Source of the DNA: Colwellia sp.
GTDB taxonomy: Bacteria > Pseudomonadota > Gammaproteobacteria > Enterobacterales > Alteromonadaceae
Direction: 5' to 3'
Length of the DNA: 44,920 nucleotides
Assembly (NCBI GenBank): GCA_026196955.1
Contig: JAPHTO010000034.1
Coordinates: 1 to 44,920 of the forward strand
A model generated the notes under the pieces. The model saw only the letters and a program-made list of their open reading frames with translations. It was not told the origin of the DNA and made no database searches. Made by a program: the position numbers and the translations under genes. This document shows positions 18,407-26,958 of this stretch, one piece after another (position 1 is the stretch's first letter; each line of letters starts with the position of its first letter).

Positions 18407-18456
18407 TTCGTTTCTAATAGTGAGCGTTCAAGCTCACTGCGTTTAATTACAAATGG

Positions 18457-19692
18457 TTAGTGAATAAACTGATCAAACAACTGCACTGTTACTACTTCGC
18501 CTGCTTGTACTTTTCCACGCTCAGCCGTTAGTACAATAAAACAGTTAGCTCTTGCTAAACTTGATAAAATACCCGAGCCTTGTGAGCCCGTTGACTCAAC
18601 AACATTCTCACCCAGCTCATTAACGCTGAGAACTCCGCGTTGAAAGTCCATGCGTCCTGGAGACTTTTTCAAATCACTAACACATTTCACTTGCAAGTTA
18701 GTACGCTTTAATGGCTCAGCATTTTGCATTTTAGTTAAGGCTATTATGGCTAATTGGTGAAAAGTGACCATGGCAGATACTGGGTTGCCTGGCAAGCCAA
18801 AGAAGACACTATTAGGTAACTTACCAAAAGCAAACGGTTTGCCGGGCTTCATGGCTACTTTCCAAAAATCGATCTCACCTAAATCATCCAGTACCGTTTT
18901 TGTGTAATCTGCATCGCCAACCGAGACACCGCCAGATGAAATAACGGCATCTGCTTGACTATCTGCGCTAACAAACGCCGCTTTAATGGCTTCAAAGTCA
19001 TCTTCGATTACGCCAAAGTCAATGACATCTATATGTAATTTTTCTAGCATACCACGTAAAACAAAGCTGTTACTCTCGTAGATATCACCTGAATCCAACG
19101 ATTGACCCGGTAATTTTAACTCATCGCCTGTCGCGATTAATGCCACTGTTAACTTACGAAAAACCGTCACTTCACTGACACCAAGTGAAGCCAAAATACC
19201 AATATCAACAGCCGATAATTTATGCCCTTGATTAAGTACTTGCTGACCTAATTTAATATCTTCACCCGCTTTTCTCACATGAGAGCCAAACTGTTTTTCT
19301 TTTAAGAAAGTTATGCTGTCAGCCTCAGCCTGCACATTTTCTTGCATTTCCACACTATCGCAGCAATCGGGCATTTTTGCGCCAGTCATAATACGAATAC
19401 ATTCCCCCAGTTTACACTCCCCTTGGAAAGGCGCTCCTGCCATTGAGCGACCAACCATGGTTAAGGTATTACTCTGATTTAAGCTTTCAAGCGCAAATGC
19501 ATAGCCATCCATTGCAGAGTTATCATGGTTAGGAACATTAAGAGGGCTGGTAATGTCTTGCGCTAGCACATAATTAAGTGCCTGAGAAATGGGTAATGTT
19601 AAGGTTTGAGTCACTGGCGTTATTTGTGACAACATATTTTCTAGTGCACATTCAAAAGGTAGTAAACCTGGGGCAGAACAACAATCAGACAT
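18457..19692 (-). CDS. moeA: Molybdopterin molybdenumtransferase MoeA
   Basis: MoeA ligates molybdate to adenylated molybdopterin, completing molybdenum cofactor. It has 411 residues, normal for the family. Recognisable parts: SQALNYVLAQDITSP near residue 45, NHDNSAMDGYAF (about 59-70), GRSMAGAPFQGE, GECIRIMTGAKMPDCCDSVEMQE, then the MoCF-type domain with ALIATGDEL, GDIYESNSF, ISSGGVSVGDADYTK and PGKPFAFGKL, followed by FGLPGNPVSAMVTF and a C-terminal domain. An N-terminal Cys pair (DCC) is present. It is transcribed away from the moaA leader, so the 335-base gap upstream probably contains both promoters. Confidence 0.96.
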   Translation of the reverse strand: MSDCCSAPGLLPFECALENMLSQITPVTQTLTLPISQALNYVLAQDITSPLNVPNHDNSAMDGYAFALESLNQSNTLTMVGRSMAGAPFQGECKLGECIRIMTGAKMPDCCDSVEMQENVQAEADSITFLKEKQFGSHVRKAGEDIKLGQQVLNQGHKLSAVDIGILASLGVSEVTVFRKLTVALIATGDELKLPGQSLDSGDIYESNSFVLRGMLEKLHIDVIDFGVIEDDFEAIKAAFVSADSQADAVISSGGVSVGDADYTKTVLDDLGEIDFWKVAMKPGKPFAFGKLPNSVFFGLPGNPVSAMVTFHQLAIIALTKMQNAEPLKRTNLQVKCVSDLKKSPGRMDFQRGVLSVNELGENVVESTGSQGSGILSSLARANCFIVLTAERGKVQAGEVVTVQLFDQFIH

Positions 19693-19868
19693 AACGAACT
19701 CGCTTAACGTAACAAACTTAACAATATTTTTAATGGCGCTATTATCACTTAATTAATCATAAAAGTAATAGTGCTTTCTTTCCTATAAACGTTAAGTTAC
19801 GCATTTGTTGATTCTAATCAAACAGCGTTAGATCAAAAAATATTATTATGCTTGCTATTAAATGATAT

Positions 19869-19884
19869 ATACTCATATGAGTAT
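19869..19884. promoter_or_regulatory. Perfect 16-base palindrome before the moaA leader
   Basis: ATACTCATATGAGTAT is a perfect inverted repeat placed immediately upstream of the structured moaA leader and in the region where the moaA promoter should lie. Such a site often binds a dimeric regulator. It does not match the ModE consensus as I remember it, and no regulator gene is adjacent. The rest of the 335-base gap (19693-19868) is AT-rich with no other clear signal. Confidence 0.4.
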
Positions 19885-19887
19885 TTT

Positions 19888-20026
19888 ACACCGAGCTGAA
19901 ATAGCTACCGCCTTATCTATAAGATATGGCCATGTTATTTCGAGCCGTAGCGACGCTTTATTGGAAAGTGCTTGCTACCAGGGTTAACAAGGAAACACGT
20001 TAGCCTCCCGACATTTGGAAAGGTGA
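19888..20026 (+). ncRNA. Moco-type riboswitch leader of moaA
   Basis: A structured leader of about 135 bases ends exactly at the moaA ribosome binding site (AAGGTGAG, 20020-20026). By hand I find several consistent helices. GAAATA (near 19900) pairs with TATTTC and encloses a GCC..GGC hairpin built on ATCT/AGAT. A second hairpin has GTAGC/GCTAC with inner CTTT/AAAG. A CCTCCC tract sits close before GGAAAGG. Position, size and multi-stem form match the Moco RNA motif found upstream of moaA operons, which senses molybdenum (or tungsten) cofactor and represses. The family assignment is by context and appearance, not a covariance model score. Confidence 0.72.
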
Positions 20027-20027
20027 G

Positions 20028-20999
20028 ATGTTAACAGACAACTTCGGCCGTAGGTTTTACTACCTGCGTCTTTCAATTACCGACGTATGCAATTTTAAAT
20101 GCAATTACTGCCTGCCTGATGGTTATCAGTGTGATCAGCCACGTGACTTTATGTCAGTTACTGAAATAGAGCGCTTAACGTCAGCTTTTGCCAGTTTAGG
20201 CACTGAAAAAATACGCATTACCGGCGGTGAGCCAGCCCTCAGAAAAGATCTCCCTGAAATAATTGCCACGTGTAAGCAAACTCAGGGCATCAAAAAAGTC
20301 GCTATCACCAGCAATGGATTTAAATTACCTGAGCATTTACCACAATGGTTAGATGCAGGCATCGATGCTATCAACATCAGTGTAGATAGCTTAGATCCCA
20401 GACAATTTCTCGCCATTACCGGCCACAATAAGCTTGATACTATTTTAAAAGGTATTGATATGGCTTTGACTGATGGTCGCCCTACCGTGAAGGTTAATAC
20501 GGTATTAATGCGTGAATATAGCGGTAAAGATATTCAAAGTTATTTAGATTGGCTAAAAGACACACCTGTCACTTTACGTTTTATCGAGCTAATGCAAACA
20601 GGCGACAACCAAGCCTTTTTTGATGCTCAACATGTACAAGGCTCACGCATTAAGCAAAACTTAATTCTTGATGGTTGGTTGCCTGTTATTCAAGACAAAG
20701 CCGCAGGCCCTGCGCAAGAATTTTATCATCCTGATTACCAAGGTCGTATTGGCCTTATTATGCCCTATTCAAAAGATTTTTGTGATAGTTGTAATCGCTT
20801 ACGTGTGAGTTCGTCAGGTAAGTTACATTTATGTCTATTTGGTGAAAATGGCTTGTCTTTACGCGAGCAATTACAGTGTGACGATATTGAGCCTTTACAA
20901 GCAAAAATTTTATCTTTATTAGGTGATAAAAAAGCAGCACATTTCCTTCATGACAAACTCACTGGCGGCACCAAACATTTAGCCATGCTAGGCGGTTAA
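20028..20999 (+). CDS. moaA: GTP 3',8-cyclase MoaA
   Basis: Radical SAM enzyme that converts GTP to 3',8-cyclo-GTP, the first step of molybdopterin synthesis. It has 323 residues. The N-terminal cluster cysteines are C21, C25 and C28 (CNFKCNYC). TGGEPALRKDL provides the SAM-binding GGE motif. The second cluster is held by C252, C255 and C269 (FCDSCNRLRV then LHLCLF). The C-terminal Gly-Gly needed for activity is present (AMLGG). The ATG follows AAGGTGAG at the end of the riboswitch-like leader. It is the first gene of a long moa-mob-mod operon, with mobA beginning one base after its stop. Confidence 0.97.
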   Translation: MLTDNFGRRFYYLRLSITDVCNFKCNYCLPDGYQCDQPRDFMSVTEIERLTSAFASLGTEKIRITGGEPALRKDLPEIIATCKQTQGIKKVAITSNGFKLPEHLPQWLDAGIDAINISVDSLDPRQFLAITGHNKLDTILKGIDMALTDGRPTVKVNTVLMREYSGKDIQSYLDWLKDTPVTLRFIELMQTGDNQAFFDAQHVQGSRIKQNLILDGWLPVIQDKAAGPAQEFYHPDYQGRIGLIMPYSKDFCDSCNRLRVSSSGKLHLCLFGENGLSLREQLQCDDIEPLQAKILSLLGDKKAAHFLHDKLTGGTKHLAMLGG

Positions 21000-21000
21000 C

Positions 21001-21603
21001 ATGATTGCTAGTACTAATGACTGCTTAGGTGTTGTACTTGCTGGCGGCTTGTCATCTCGTATGGGGCAAGATAAAGCCCAGTTACAACGAAAAAATGACT
21101 CTATGCTTGAATTTTCTAAGCAAGTGCTCAGCGACTCAGGTGTTAATAATATTGTTGTTAGTGGCGATAATTATGATGTGCCAGATCAAGTTAAGCAAAG
21201 CGGTCCTGTAGGCGGAATTCTCAGTGTACTGGCTAGCTATCCGCAGGTTAAATCGTTATTAATTTTACCGGTAGATTTACCCTTTATCACTGCCAGTGCT
21301 TTAACTGAGCTGAGAGCAAAAGGAGAGGTTAGCCAAAAAGCGACTTACTTTTCAGGTCACAACATTCCCTTATATTTACCTAACAATGCTTATGTTGAGC
21401 TTTTTTTAGCACAAGCTTTTGCAACATCGCACAGTAAAACCTCGAATAATGAAGCAAGCAGATTCAACAATAAAGGCCCTTCTATTAAAGCCTTATTAAA
21501 GCAGGTGCCGCATCAAGCGATAACGTGTAGTCATGCTCAGCTTTTATTTAACACCAATACACCCGATGAGTGGCAACAAGCAAGAGCAGAATTAAATTTA
21601 TAA
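21001..21603 (+). CDS. mobA: Molybdenum cofactor guanylyltransferase MobA
   Basis: Transfers GMP from GTP to molybdenum cofactor to make the guanine dinucleotide form used by DMSO-reductase family enzymes. It has 200 residues, the usual size. The nucleotide-binding signature LAGGLSSRMGQDKA (14-27) is intact, followed by DNYDVPDQV, GPVGGIL (the acceptor site) and LLILPVDLPF with the metal-binding Asp. The C-terminal third has a low-complexity insertion (HSKTSNNEASRFN) before FNTNTPDEW. It starts one base after moaA, so the two are cotranslated. A palindromic intergenic element follows before moaB. Confidence 0.9.
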   Translation: MIASTNDCLGVVLAGGLSSRMGQDKAQLQRKNDSMLEFSKQVLSDSGVNNIVVSGDNYDVPDQVKQSGPVGGILSVLASYPQVKSLLILPVDLPFITASALTELRAKGEVSQKATYFSGHNIPLYLPNNAYVELFLAQAFATSHSKTSNNEASRFNNKGPSIKALLKQVPHQAITCSHAQLLFNTNTPDEWQQARAELNL

Positions 21604-21622
21604 ATTTTGTATTTTATTAAAG

Positions 21623-21679
21623 TGTAGATTGGGCTTTACCCCATCATCATGATTAATGACAGCTTAACGCTGATCTACA
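21623..21679 (+). repeat. REP-like structured element between mobA and moaB
   Basis: TGTAGAT and ATCTACA close a structure that contains two inner hairpins, GGG-CTTTA-CCC and CAGC-TTAAC-GCTG, separated by CATCATCATGATTAATGA. The GTAG..GGGCTTTA.CCC pattern resembles dispersed REP-like elements common in marine gammaproteobacteria. This is recognition without a search. It lies inside the operon and could pause transcription or stabilise the upstream transcript. Confidence 0.55.
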
Positions 21680-21697
21680 AACCAAAAGGAAAAACCT

Positions 21698-22240
21698 ATG
21701 TCAGCACACGGCGGCAAAACTTTTATCCCATTAAATATTGCAGTATTAACGGTTTCAGATACACGTACTGAAGAGAACGACACATCTGGACAAGCATTAG
21801 TAGAGCGCCTTACCACAGCCGGTCACAACTTAGCCGACAAAGCCATTGTCATTGACGATGTATACCAACTTCGTGCGCAAGTATCAAAGTGGATAGCGGA
21901 TGACAGCATCAATGCCATCATTTCAACAGGCGGCACAGGTTTTACTGAGCGTGATAATACCCCAGAAGCATTAATGACATTATTTGATAAAAATGTTGAA
22001 GGATTTGGCGAAGTTTTTCGTCACATCTCGTTAAGCGAAATTGGCACATCGACTATTCAATCTCGAGCCTTTGGTGGCATTGCTAATAAAACGGTGATCT
22101 TATGTGTGCCTGGTTCAACCAATGCCTGTAAAACCGCTTGGGATAAAGTGATCAAAGAGCAGTTAGATGCAAGTCATCGACCTTGCAACTTTGTACCACA
22201 TTTAAATATTAGTGCTGAACAATGTGAGACTCGCGGCTAA
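21698..22240 (+). CDS. moaB: MoaB/Mog-type molybdenum cofactor protein
   Basis: A 180-residue member of the MoCF-binding family, which includes MoaB and the molybdopterin adenylyltransferase MogA. Signature segments are [18 protein letters not shown] (14-31), [20 protein letters not shown] and [17 protein letters not shown]. The gene order moaA-mobA-moaB-moaC favours the moaB name. Because no separate mogA is seen in the window, it may be the protein that adenylates molybdopterin. Ribosome binding site AAAGGAAA. The stop codon overlaps the moaC start (TAATG). Confidence 0.92.
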   Translation: MSAHGGKTFIPLNIAVLTVSDTRTEENDTSGQALVERLTTAGHNLADKAIVIDDVYQLRAQVSKWIADDSINAIISTGGTGFTERDNTPEALMTLFDKNVEGFGEVFRHISLSEIGTSTIQSRAFGGIANKTVILCVPGSTNACKTAWDKVIKEQLDASHRPCNFVPHLNISAEQCETRG

Positions 22241-22743
22241 TGACTGACTCAACCACTAAAGCAGCAGAAATTGAGCTTAGCCACCTAAACCAGCAAGGTG
22301 AAGCCAATATGGTTGATGTGACCGAGAAGGCGATGACTTCTCGCACCGCAACCGCACAAGGGTTCATTAAGATGAATCGCGCCACATTTCAATTAATCAC
22401 AACAGGTAAACACAAAAAAGGGGATGTTTTTGCCGTTGCACGTATTGCAGGTATACAAGCAGCAAAAAAATGCAGTGATTTAATCCCCTTGTGCCATCCG
22501 TTAATGCTAAGCAAGGTGCAGGTAGATTTCACCCTTGATGAAGAAAACTCGCAAGTTAAAGTCACTACCCTTTGTCGCTTAACAGGGCAAACTGGCGTTG
22601 AAATGGAAGCATTAACGGCTGCATCTGTTGCTTGTTTAACTTTATTTGATATGTGCAAAGCTGCCGATCCAGCCATGGAAATTCATGGTATAAAAGTACT
22701 TACCAAAGCTGGCGGCAAGTCTGGGCAATGGCAAGCAGAATAA
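22240..22743 (+). CDS. moaC: Cyclic pyranopterin monophosphate synthase MoaC
   Basis: Converts 3',8-cyclo-GTP to cyclic pyranopterin monophosphate. The 167-residue length is normal. Family signatures: [20 protein letters not shown] (about 22-41), [40 protein letters not shown] and [13 protein letters not shown], which carries the active-site lysine region. The start overlaps the moaB stop by one base. moaD begins 37 bases downstream. Confidence 0.97.
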   Translation: MTDSTTKAAEIELSHLNQQGEANMVDVTEKAMTSRTATAQGFIKMNRATFQLITTGKHKKGDVFAVARIAGIQAAKKCSDLIPLCHPLMLSKVQVDFTLDEENSQVKVTTLCRLTGQTGVEMEALTAASVACLTLFDMCKAADPAMEIHGIKVLTKAGGKSGQWQAE

Positions 22744-22780
22744 TTTTCAATACCCAACATTATAGTAAGTGAGATCTATC

Positions 22781-23029
22781 ATGATTAAAGTCGTTTTTTT
22801 TGCTGCTCTTAGAGAACAGTTAGACTGCAGTGAATTATCATTAAGTAGTGAAGGTATTGCTACTATTGCAGATTTAAAAGCTCAGCTCGCCAACAAGAAT
22901 GAGCAATGGCAACAAGTATTTGCTAATGGCGCCTTATTATCTGCGGTAAATCACGACATGGTTACTAGCGAACAGCCGATAAAATCCGGCGATGAAGTTG
23001 CCTTTTTTCCCCCCGTTACTGGCGGATAA
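22781..23029 (+). CDS. moaD: Molybdopterin synthase sulfur carrier subunit MoaD
   Basis: Ubiquitin-like small subunit of molybdopterin synthase that carries the sulfur as a C-terminal thiocarboxylate. It has 82 residues from the ATG of MIKVVFFAALREQL. Four codons further up a GTG is possible but less likely. The essential C-terminal Gly-Gly (FFPPVTGG) is present, preceded by the typical SGDEVAFFPPV. It will be adenylated by MoeB, encoded at the end of the same operon. moaE follows 6 bases later. Confidence 0.95.
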   Translation: MIKVVFFAALREQLDCSELSLSSEGIATIADLKAQLANKNEQWQQVFANGALLSAVNHDMVTSEQPIKSGDEVAFFPPVTGG

Positions 23030-23035
23030 GAATCA

Positions 23036-23503
23036 ATGATGACTGAAAATACCTATCCAGAAATATCAATACAAACAGCTGACTTTAGCTTGGCTGATGA
23101 AGTGGCCTTGCTTGAGCAAGATAATGCTATTGATGGTGCCGTGGTCACCTTTACTGGCCGAGTTCGCAACAAAAATGAAGGTAAAGACGTCACCAGTTTA
23201 ACCTTAGAACACTATCCGGGCATGACAGAAAAGTCGTTAGCAAAGATTATCTGCCAAGCTAAAGAGCGCTGGCGACTTGGTAGAGTTAAAGTTATTCATC
23301 GTGTTGGCGAGCTATTTATTGGCGATCAAATTGTCTTTGTTGGTGTTACCAGCAAGCATCGACAAGATGCCTTTGCTGCCAACGAATTTATTATGGATTA
23401 CCTAAAAGTTCAGGCTCCTTTTTGGAAAAAAGAAAACACCAATCAAGGCGAGCATTGGCTTGATGCCAAATCAAGTGATGAACATAAAGCGGCTAAGTGG
23501 TAA
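23036..23503 (+). CDS. moaE: Molybdopterin synthase catalytic subunit MoaE
   Basis: Large subunit of molybdopterin synthase, which inserts two sulfurs into cPMP. It has 155 residues. Motifs: GAVVTFTGRVRNKNEGKDV (about 34-52), LEHYPGMTEKSL, VIHRVGELFIGDQIVFVGV, KHRQDAFAANEFIMDYLK and APFWKKE with the catalytic lysines. Two tandem ATGs (23036 and 23039) make the exact start uncertain by one codon. It directly follows moaD. Confidence 0.97.
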   Translation: MMTENTYPEISIQTADFSLADEVALLEQDNAIDGAVVTFTGRVRNKNEGKDVTSLTLEHYPGMTEKSLAKIICQAKERWRLGRVKVIHRVGELFIGDQIVFVGVTSKHRQDAFAANEFIMDYLKVQAPFWKKENTNQGEHWLDAKSSDEHKAAKW

Positions 23504-23512
23504 CTTAACACC

Positions 23513-24283
23513 ATGTTTTTTCGATTATCTTTCTGTATCTTATTAAGTTTATCATTAACTGAATATGCCTATGGAGAAGATAAGCCATTGCGCATAGCGG
23601 TTGCTGCAAATTTTACCCCGGCACTTAAAAAGTTACTGGTTGAGTTTCATCAACAAACCAATATCGACACCCAAGTAATCAGCGGCGCAACGGGTGCGCT
23701 ATATTTACAAATTAAGCATGGCGCACCTTTCGATATTTTTATTTCTGCCGATAGCACAAGGCCAAAGCAACTTGAGCAAGAAGGACTAGTATTAGCAAAC
23801 AGTCGACAAACATACGCGCTTGGTCAATTAGCCTTGTTGTCAATGCATTCAACCGTACCATTAAATGATTTAAAAAAGATCCCATCAAGATTTGCAATCG
23901 CTAACCCTGATACTGCCCCATACGGAAAAGCCGCCAAGCAAACGCTAGAATATTTAAAATTATGGTCACAATATCAACCTAAGCTTATTCAAGGTATTAA
24001 TATCAACCAAACTTTTGCGCAAGTACGTAGCCAAGCGGTAACACTAGGGTTTGTCGCAAATAGTCAGCTTGTACTCAATAAGTTAACTGGGGTTGTGGTT
24101 CCAACACATTATCATCAACCCATTGCCCAACAGTTAGTGATCATCAAAAACAGTCGTAACATCAGTAAAGCAAAACGTTTGAGTGAATATTTATTAACGC
24201 CTAGCGTTCAAAACAAAATTGTCGACTTTGGTTACGCACGCTTTACTCACGACTTAAAAGGAGCAGCTCTTGATGAATCCTGA
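23513..24283 (+). CDS. modA: Molybdate ABC transporter, periplasmic binding protein ModA
   Basis: Periplasmic receptor for molybdate. It has 256 residues, with signal peptide about 1-21 (MFFRLSFCILLSLSLTEYAYG). The mature protein has the ModA features RIAVAANFTPALKKLL, SGATGALYLQIKHGAPFDIFISAD (residues contacting the oxyanion), ANPDTAPYGKAAKQTLEYL and the C-terminal IAQQLVIIKNS. It starts 10 bases after moaE and overlaps modB by 14 bases, so uptake and cofactor synthesis share one transcript. Confidence 0.95.
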   Translation: MFFRLSFCILLSLSLTEYAYGEDKPLRIAVAANFTPALKKLLVEFHQQTNIDTQVISGATGALYLQIKHGAPFDIFISADSTRPKQLEQEGLVLANSRQTYALGQLALLSMHSTVPLNDLKKIPSRFAIANPDTAPYGKAAKQTLEYLKLWSQYQPKLIQGININQTFAQVRSQAVTLGFVANSQLVLNKLTGVVVPTHYHQPIAQQLVIIKNSRNISKAKRLSEYLLTPSVQNKIVDFGYARFTHDLKGAALDES

Positions 24284-24953
24284 TCTGCTTGCCTTAATCA
24301 CCACCTTAAAAATGGCGGCACTCACCACTGTTATTTTATTACTTATAGGTACTCCACTGGCGTGGTTTCTCGCCAATATGCAAAGTCGCTTTAAGGTGAT
24401 CATTGAGGCCATAGTTGCCCTGCCCTTAGTATTGCCGCCAACCGTGTTGGGTTTTTATTTACTGATTGCCTTTTCACCTCAATATTTACCTGGGCAGCTA
24501 TGGCAACAAGCAACTGGGCAACAACTCGCCTTTAGTTTCTCCGCGATTGTCATTGGCTCTGTGCTCTATTCTATGCCCTTTGTGGTACAGCCACTGCAAA
24601 AAGCCTTTGAACAACTCGGTAAGCCATTGCTTGAAGCGGGTGCTATGTTAGGCGCAAGCCCGATGGATCGTTTTTTCACTATTGTTTTACCTATCACCAA
24701 GGCAAGTTTTATTACCGCAGCTAGTTTAGGCTTTGCCCATACTGTCGGTGAATTTGGCGTCATTTTAATGATTGGCGGCAATATTCCCGGTGAAACTCGC
24801 GTACTTTCTATTGCGCTCTTTGATCATGTCGAAGCGTTTGATTATGCTAAAGCACATATTTTAGCCATCAGTTTATTAAGTGGCTCTATGGTGTTATTAG
24901 CTTCCATATACCTGTTAAACAGGCCCAGTAAAAACAGGTTAAGGACTAAGTAA
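24270..24953 (+). CDS. modB: Molybdate ABC transporter permease ModB
   Basis: Inner-membrane permease of the molybdate transporter. It has 227 residues and about five to six transmembrane helices. The coupling loop that docks on ModC is visible: EAGAMLGASPMDRFFTIVLPI (about 114-134). LPLVLPPTVLGFYLL near residues 50-64 is characteristic of ModB/CysT permeases. The start overlaps the end of modA and its stop overlaps the modC ATG (TAATGG). Confidence 0.95.
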   Translation: MMNPDLLALITTLKMAALTTVILLLIGTPLAWFLANMQSRFKVIIEAIVALPLVLPPTVLGFYLLIAFSPQYLPGQLWQQATGQQLAFSFSAIVIGSVLYSMPFVVQPLQKAFEQLGKPLLEAGAMLGASPMDRFFTIVLPITKASFITAASLGFAHTVGEFGVILMIGGNIPGETRVLSIALFDHVEAFDYAKAHILAISLLSGSMVLLASIYLLNRPSKNRLRTK

Positions 24954-26056
24954 TGGCGCTTAAACTTAACTTTCAAGTAAATCTCAATCGGTTTGACTTA
25001 ACCATAAATCAAACGGTTAATTTACAAGGGATTACGGGGATCTTTGGCCACTCTGGCTCAGGTAAGTCAACCTTATTGCGGGCTATTGCTGGCTTAGAAA
25101 ATGCTATTCGCGGAGAAATAGCCTTAGATGATATCTGCCTCATTAACAGTGACTCAAACACCTTTATTAAAGCTGAGCAAAGACATATTGGCTTAGTATT
25201 TCAAGACTCTCGATTATTTCCACATTTAAATGTTTTAGAAAATTTGAAATTTGCCGCCAAACGATGTCAAAATCGTCAATTAGACTTTAATGAAATTATT
25301 CACTTAACTGAGCTAGATTCACAACTACACAAACATATTGATGAACTTTCAGGCGGACAGAAGCAGCGAGTTGCGCTGGCAAGAGCACTGTTAGCAGAGC
25401 CTAAATTACTACTACTTGATGAGCCTTTAAGCGCGCTCGATAGACATGCCAAAACTCGATTACTTAAACTCATGGTTAACATACAAAACCAGTTAGCCTT
25501 ACCTATGCTCTACGTCAGCCATTCTTTGGATGAATTACAGCAAGTGTGTGATAATTTATTGGTGTTATCGCAAGGCAAAGTTCTTGCTTTTGGTGGAATT
25601 CATCACATTATCCATCAGCTTAATCACACTCAAAGTGGTGAGTTTATTCACCAACAAACCAGTTTATCACTGCCCATTAAGTCGCTAAATAATGGCCATG
25701 GTTTAGCGGTACTGTCATTAAATGAAGATACTGACATTTACTTACCCGCAGTTAACGAAAATTCTGGCCAAATCGTAGGGCAATTGCTGCGCTGTTTTAT
25801 TCTCGCCCAAGATATTAGTATTTCATTAACAGAGCCTTTAAACTCTTCTATTGTCAATCACCTGCTTGCTAACATTACGGCTATCGATACCAAGGAAAAC
25901 AAAGTGCTGATCACCGCAACTTGTGGTCGTAGTCAATCAACGCAGGAATTTTTTGTGAATATCAGCGCCTTTTCGCAGCAAAAGCTTGCTTTGCAGCTAG
26001 GGCAAAACATCTATTTGCAATTTAAAGCCGGTGCCGTACGCACTGACCTTTACTGA
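24953..26056 (+). CDS. modC: Molybdate ABC transporter ATP-binding protein ModC
   Basis: ATPase of the molybdate importer. It has 367 residues. Walker A GHSGSGKST (about 33-41), Q-loop LVFQDSRLFPHL, signature LSGGQKQRVALARALL, Walker B LLLLDEPLSALD and switch histidine in YVSHSLDEL are present. The C-terminal part (about 240-367) should hold the TOBE domain that binds oxyanion (IKSLNNGHGLAVLSL, then NITAIDTKENKVLI). It is overlapped with modB at the start, and moeB begins 28 bases after its stop. Confidence 0.95.
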   Translation: MALKLNFQVNLNRFDLTINQTVNLQGITGIFGHSGSGKSTLLRAIAGLENAIRGEIALDDICLINSDSNTFIKAEQRHIGLVFQDSRLFPHLNVLENLKFAAKRCQNRQLDFNEIIHLTELDSQLHKHIDELSGGQKQRVALARALLAEPKLLLLDEPLSALDRHAKTRLLKLMVNIQNQLALPMLYVSHSLDELQQVCDNLLVLSQGKVLAFGGIHHIIHQLNHTQSGEFIHQQTSLSLPIKSLNNGHGLAVLSLNEDTDIYLPAVNENSGQIVGQLLRCFILAQDISISLTEPLNSSIVNHLLANITAIDTKENKVLITATCGRSQSTQEFFVNISAFSQQKLALQLGQNIYLQFKAGAVRTDLY

Positions 26057-26084
26057 GAACCCCATAACAGAACTAGGAATTAAT

Positions 26085-26840
26085 GTGTTAACAAGCCAAG
26101 AGCAATTAAAGTATTCACGACAAATCATGATGAATAAAATTGGTGAGCAAGGCCAAACTGCGCTGAGAAATGCCAAAGTGCTTATTGTTGGGGTTGGTGG
26201 TTTAGGTAATCCTGCCAGCTTATATTTAGCCGCAGCTGGTGTTGGCACTTTATATATTGCCGATGGCGATACTATTGAGTTAAGTAATTTGCCGCGCCAA
26301 ATTCAATTTAACGAGCAAGATATTAATCAAAATAAAGCCGATACTGCTGCTCAGAAGTTAACGGAGCAATTTCCAGATAGTGAAATTGAAGCGATTGATG
26401 ACATGTTAGATCAAGAGTTGTGTGACTATTACTTACCACAAGTAGATCTCGTACTTGATTGCTCTGATAACATCAAAACCCGTTATTTAATTAATCAAGC
26501 ATGTGTCAGTCATAAAGTGCCGCTAGTGGTAGGGGCAGCAACGGGTTTTGATGGTCAACAGCTGGTAATTGACCCAAGAGAAGCACATAGCGCCTGCTAT
26601 CACTGCTTATTCCCCGCAACAGAAAAGGCACCCGCTAATAATTGCCAAACCCTAGGCATTTTGGGACCTGTTTTGGCTATTGTTGCGGGTATGCAAGCGT
26701 TACAAGCAATAAAGCTATTAACGGGTAATAATGCTCAACTTAATCAATTAAATTTATTTGATGGTTTTTCAAATCAGTGGCAACAATTTAATATAAAGAA
26801 ACAAGAAAATTGTAGTGTTTGTGGTGGGAAAACAGAATAA
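26085..26840 (+). CDS. moeB: Molybdopterin-synthase adenylyltransferase MoeB
   Basis: E1-like enzyme that adenylates the MoaD C-terminus. The protein has the ATP-binding GVGGLGNPASLYLAAAGVG, the DGDTIELSNLPRQIQF segment, LDCSDNIKTRYLINQAC, and two zinc CxxC pairs (CYHC and CSVC). The open frame extends up to a GTG at 26031 inside modC. I prefer the GTG at 26085 because TAGGAA lies just before it and the resulting N-terminus, MLTSQEQLKYSRQI, fits MoeB length (251 residues). A ThiF-type role cannot be excluded by sequence alone, but the location at the end of the moa operon supports MoeB. Confidence 0.88.
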   Translation: MLTSQEQLKYSRQIMMNKIGEQGQTALRNAKVLIVGVGGLGNPASLYLAAAGVGTLYIADGDTIELSNLPRQIQFNEQDINQNKADTAAQKLTEQFPDSEIEAIDDMLDQELCDYYLPQVDLVLDCSDNIKTRYLINQACVSHKVPLVVGAATGFDGQQLVIDPREAHSACYHCLFPATEKAPANNCQTLGILGPVLAIVAGMQALQAIKLLTGNNAQLNQLNLFDGFSNQWQQFNIKKQENCSVCGGKTE

Positions 26841-26856
26841 TGATGAATAGATTGCA

Positions 26857-26943
26857 GCCATTTCGTTAAAATTTTAGCTAAAAGCACTGTGTAACAATAA
26901 GTTATAAATGAGTGCTTTCAACAACAAAATCGAACGAAATGGC
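26857..26943. repeat. Long hairpin between moeB and rmf
   Basis: GCCATTTCGTT (26857-26867) and AACGAAATGGC (26933-26943) are perfect reverse complements. Inside, AAAGCACT (26881-26888) pairs with AGTGCTTT (26911-26918). The whole 118-base gap between convergent genes is essentially one imperfect stem. It could act as a terminator for both genes without a T tract, or be a mobile palindromic element. Confidence 0.6.
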
Positions 26944-26958
26944 AATAAGCGATGATAT

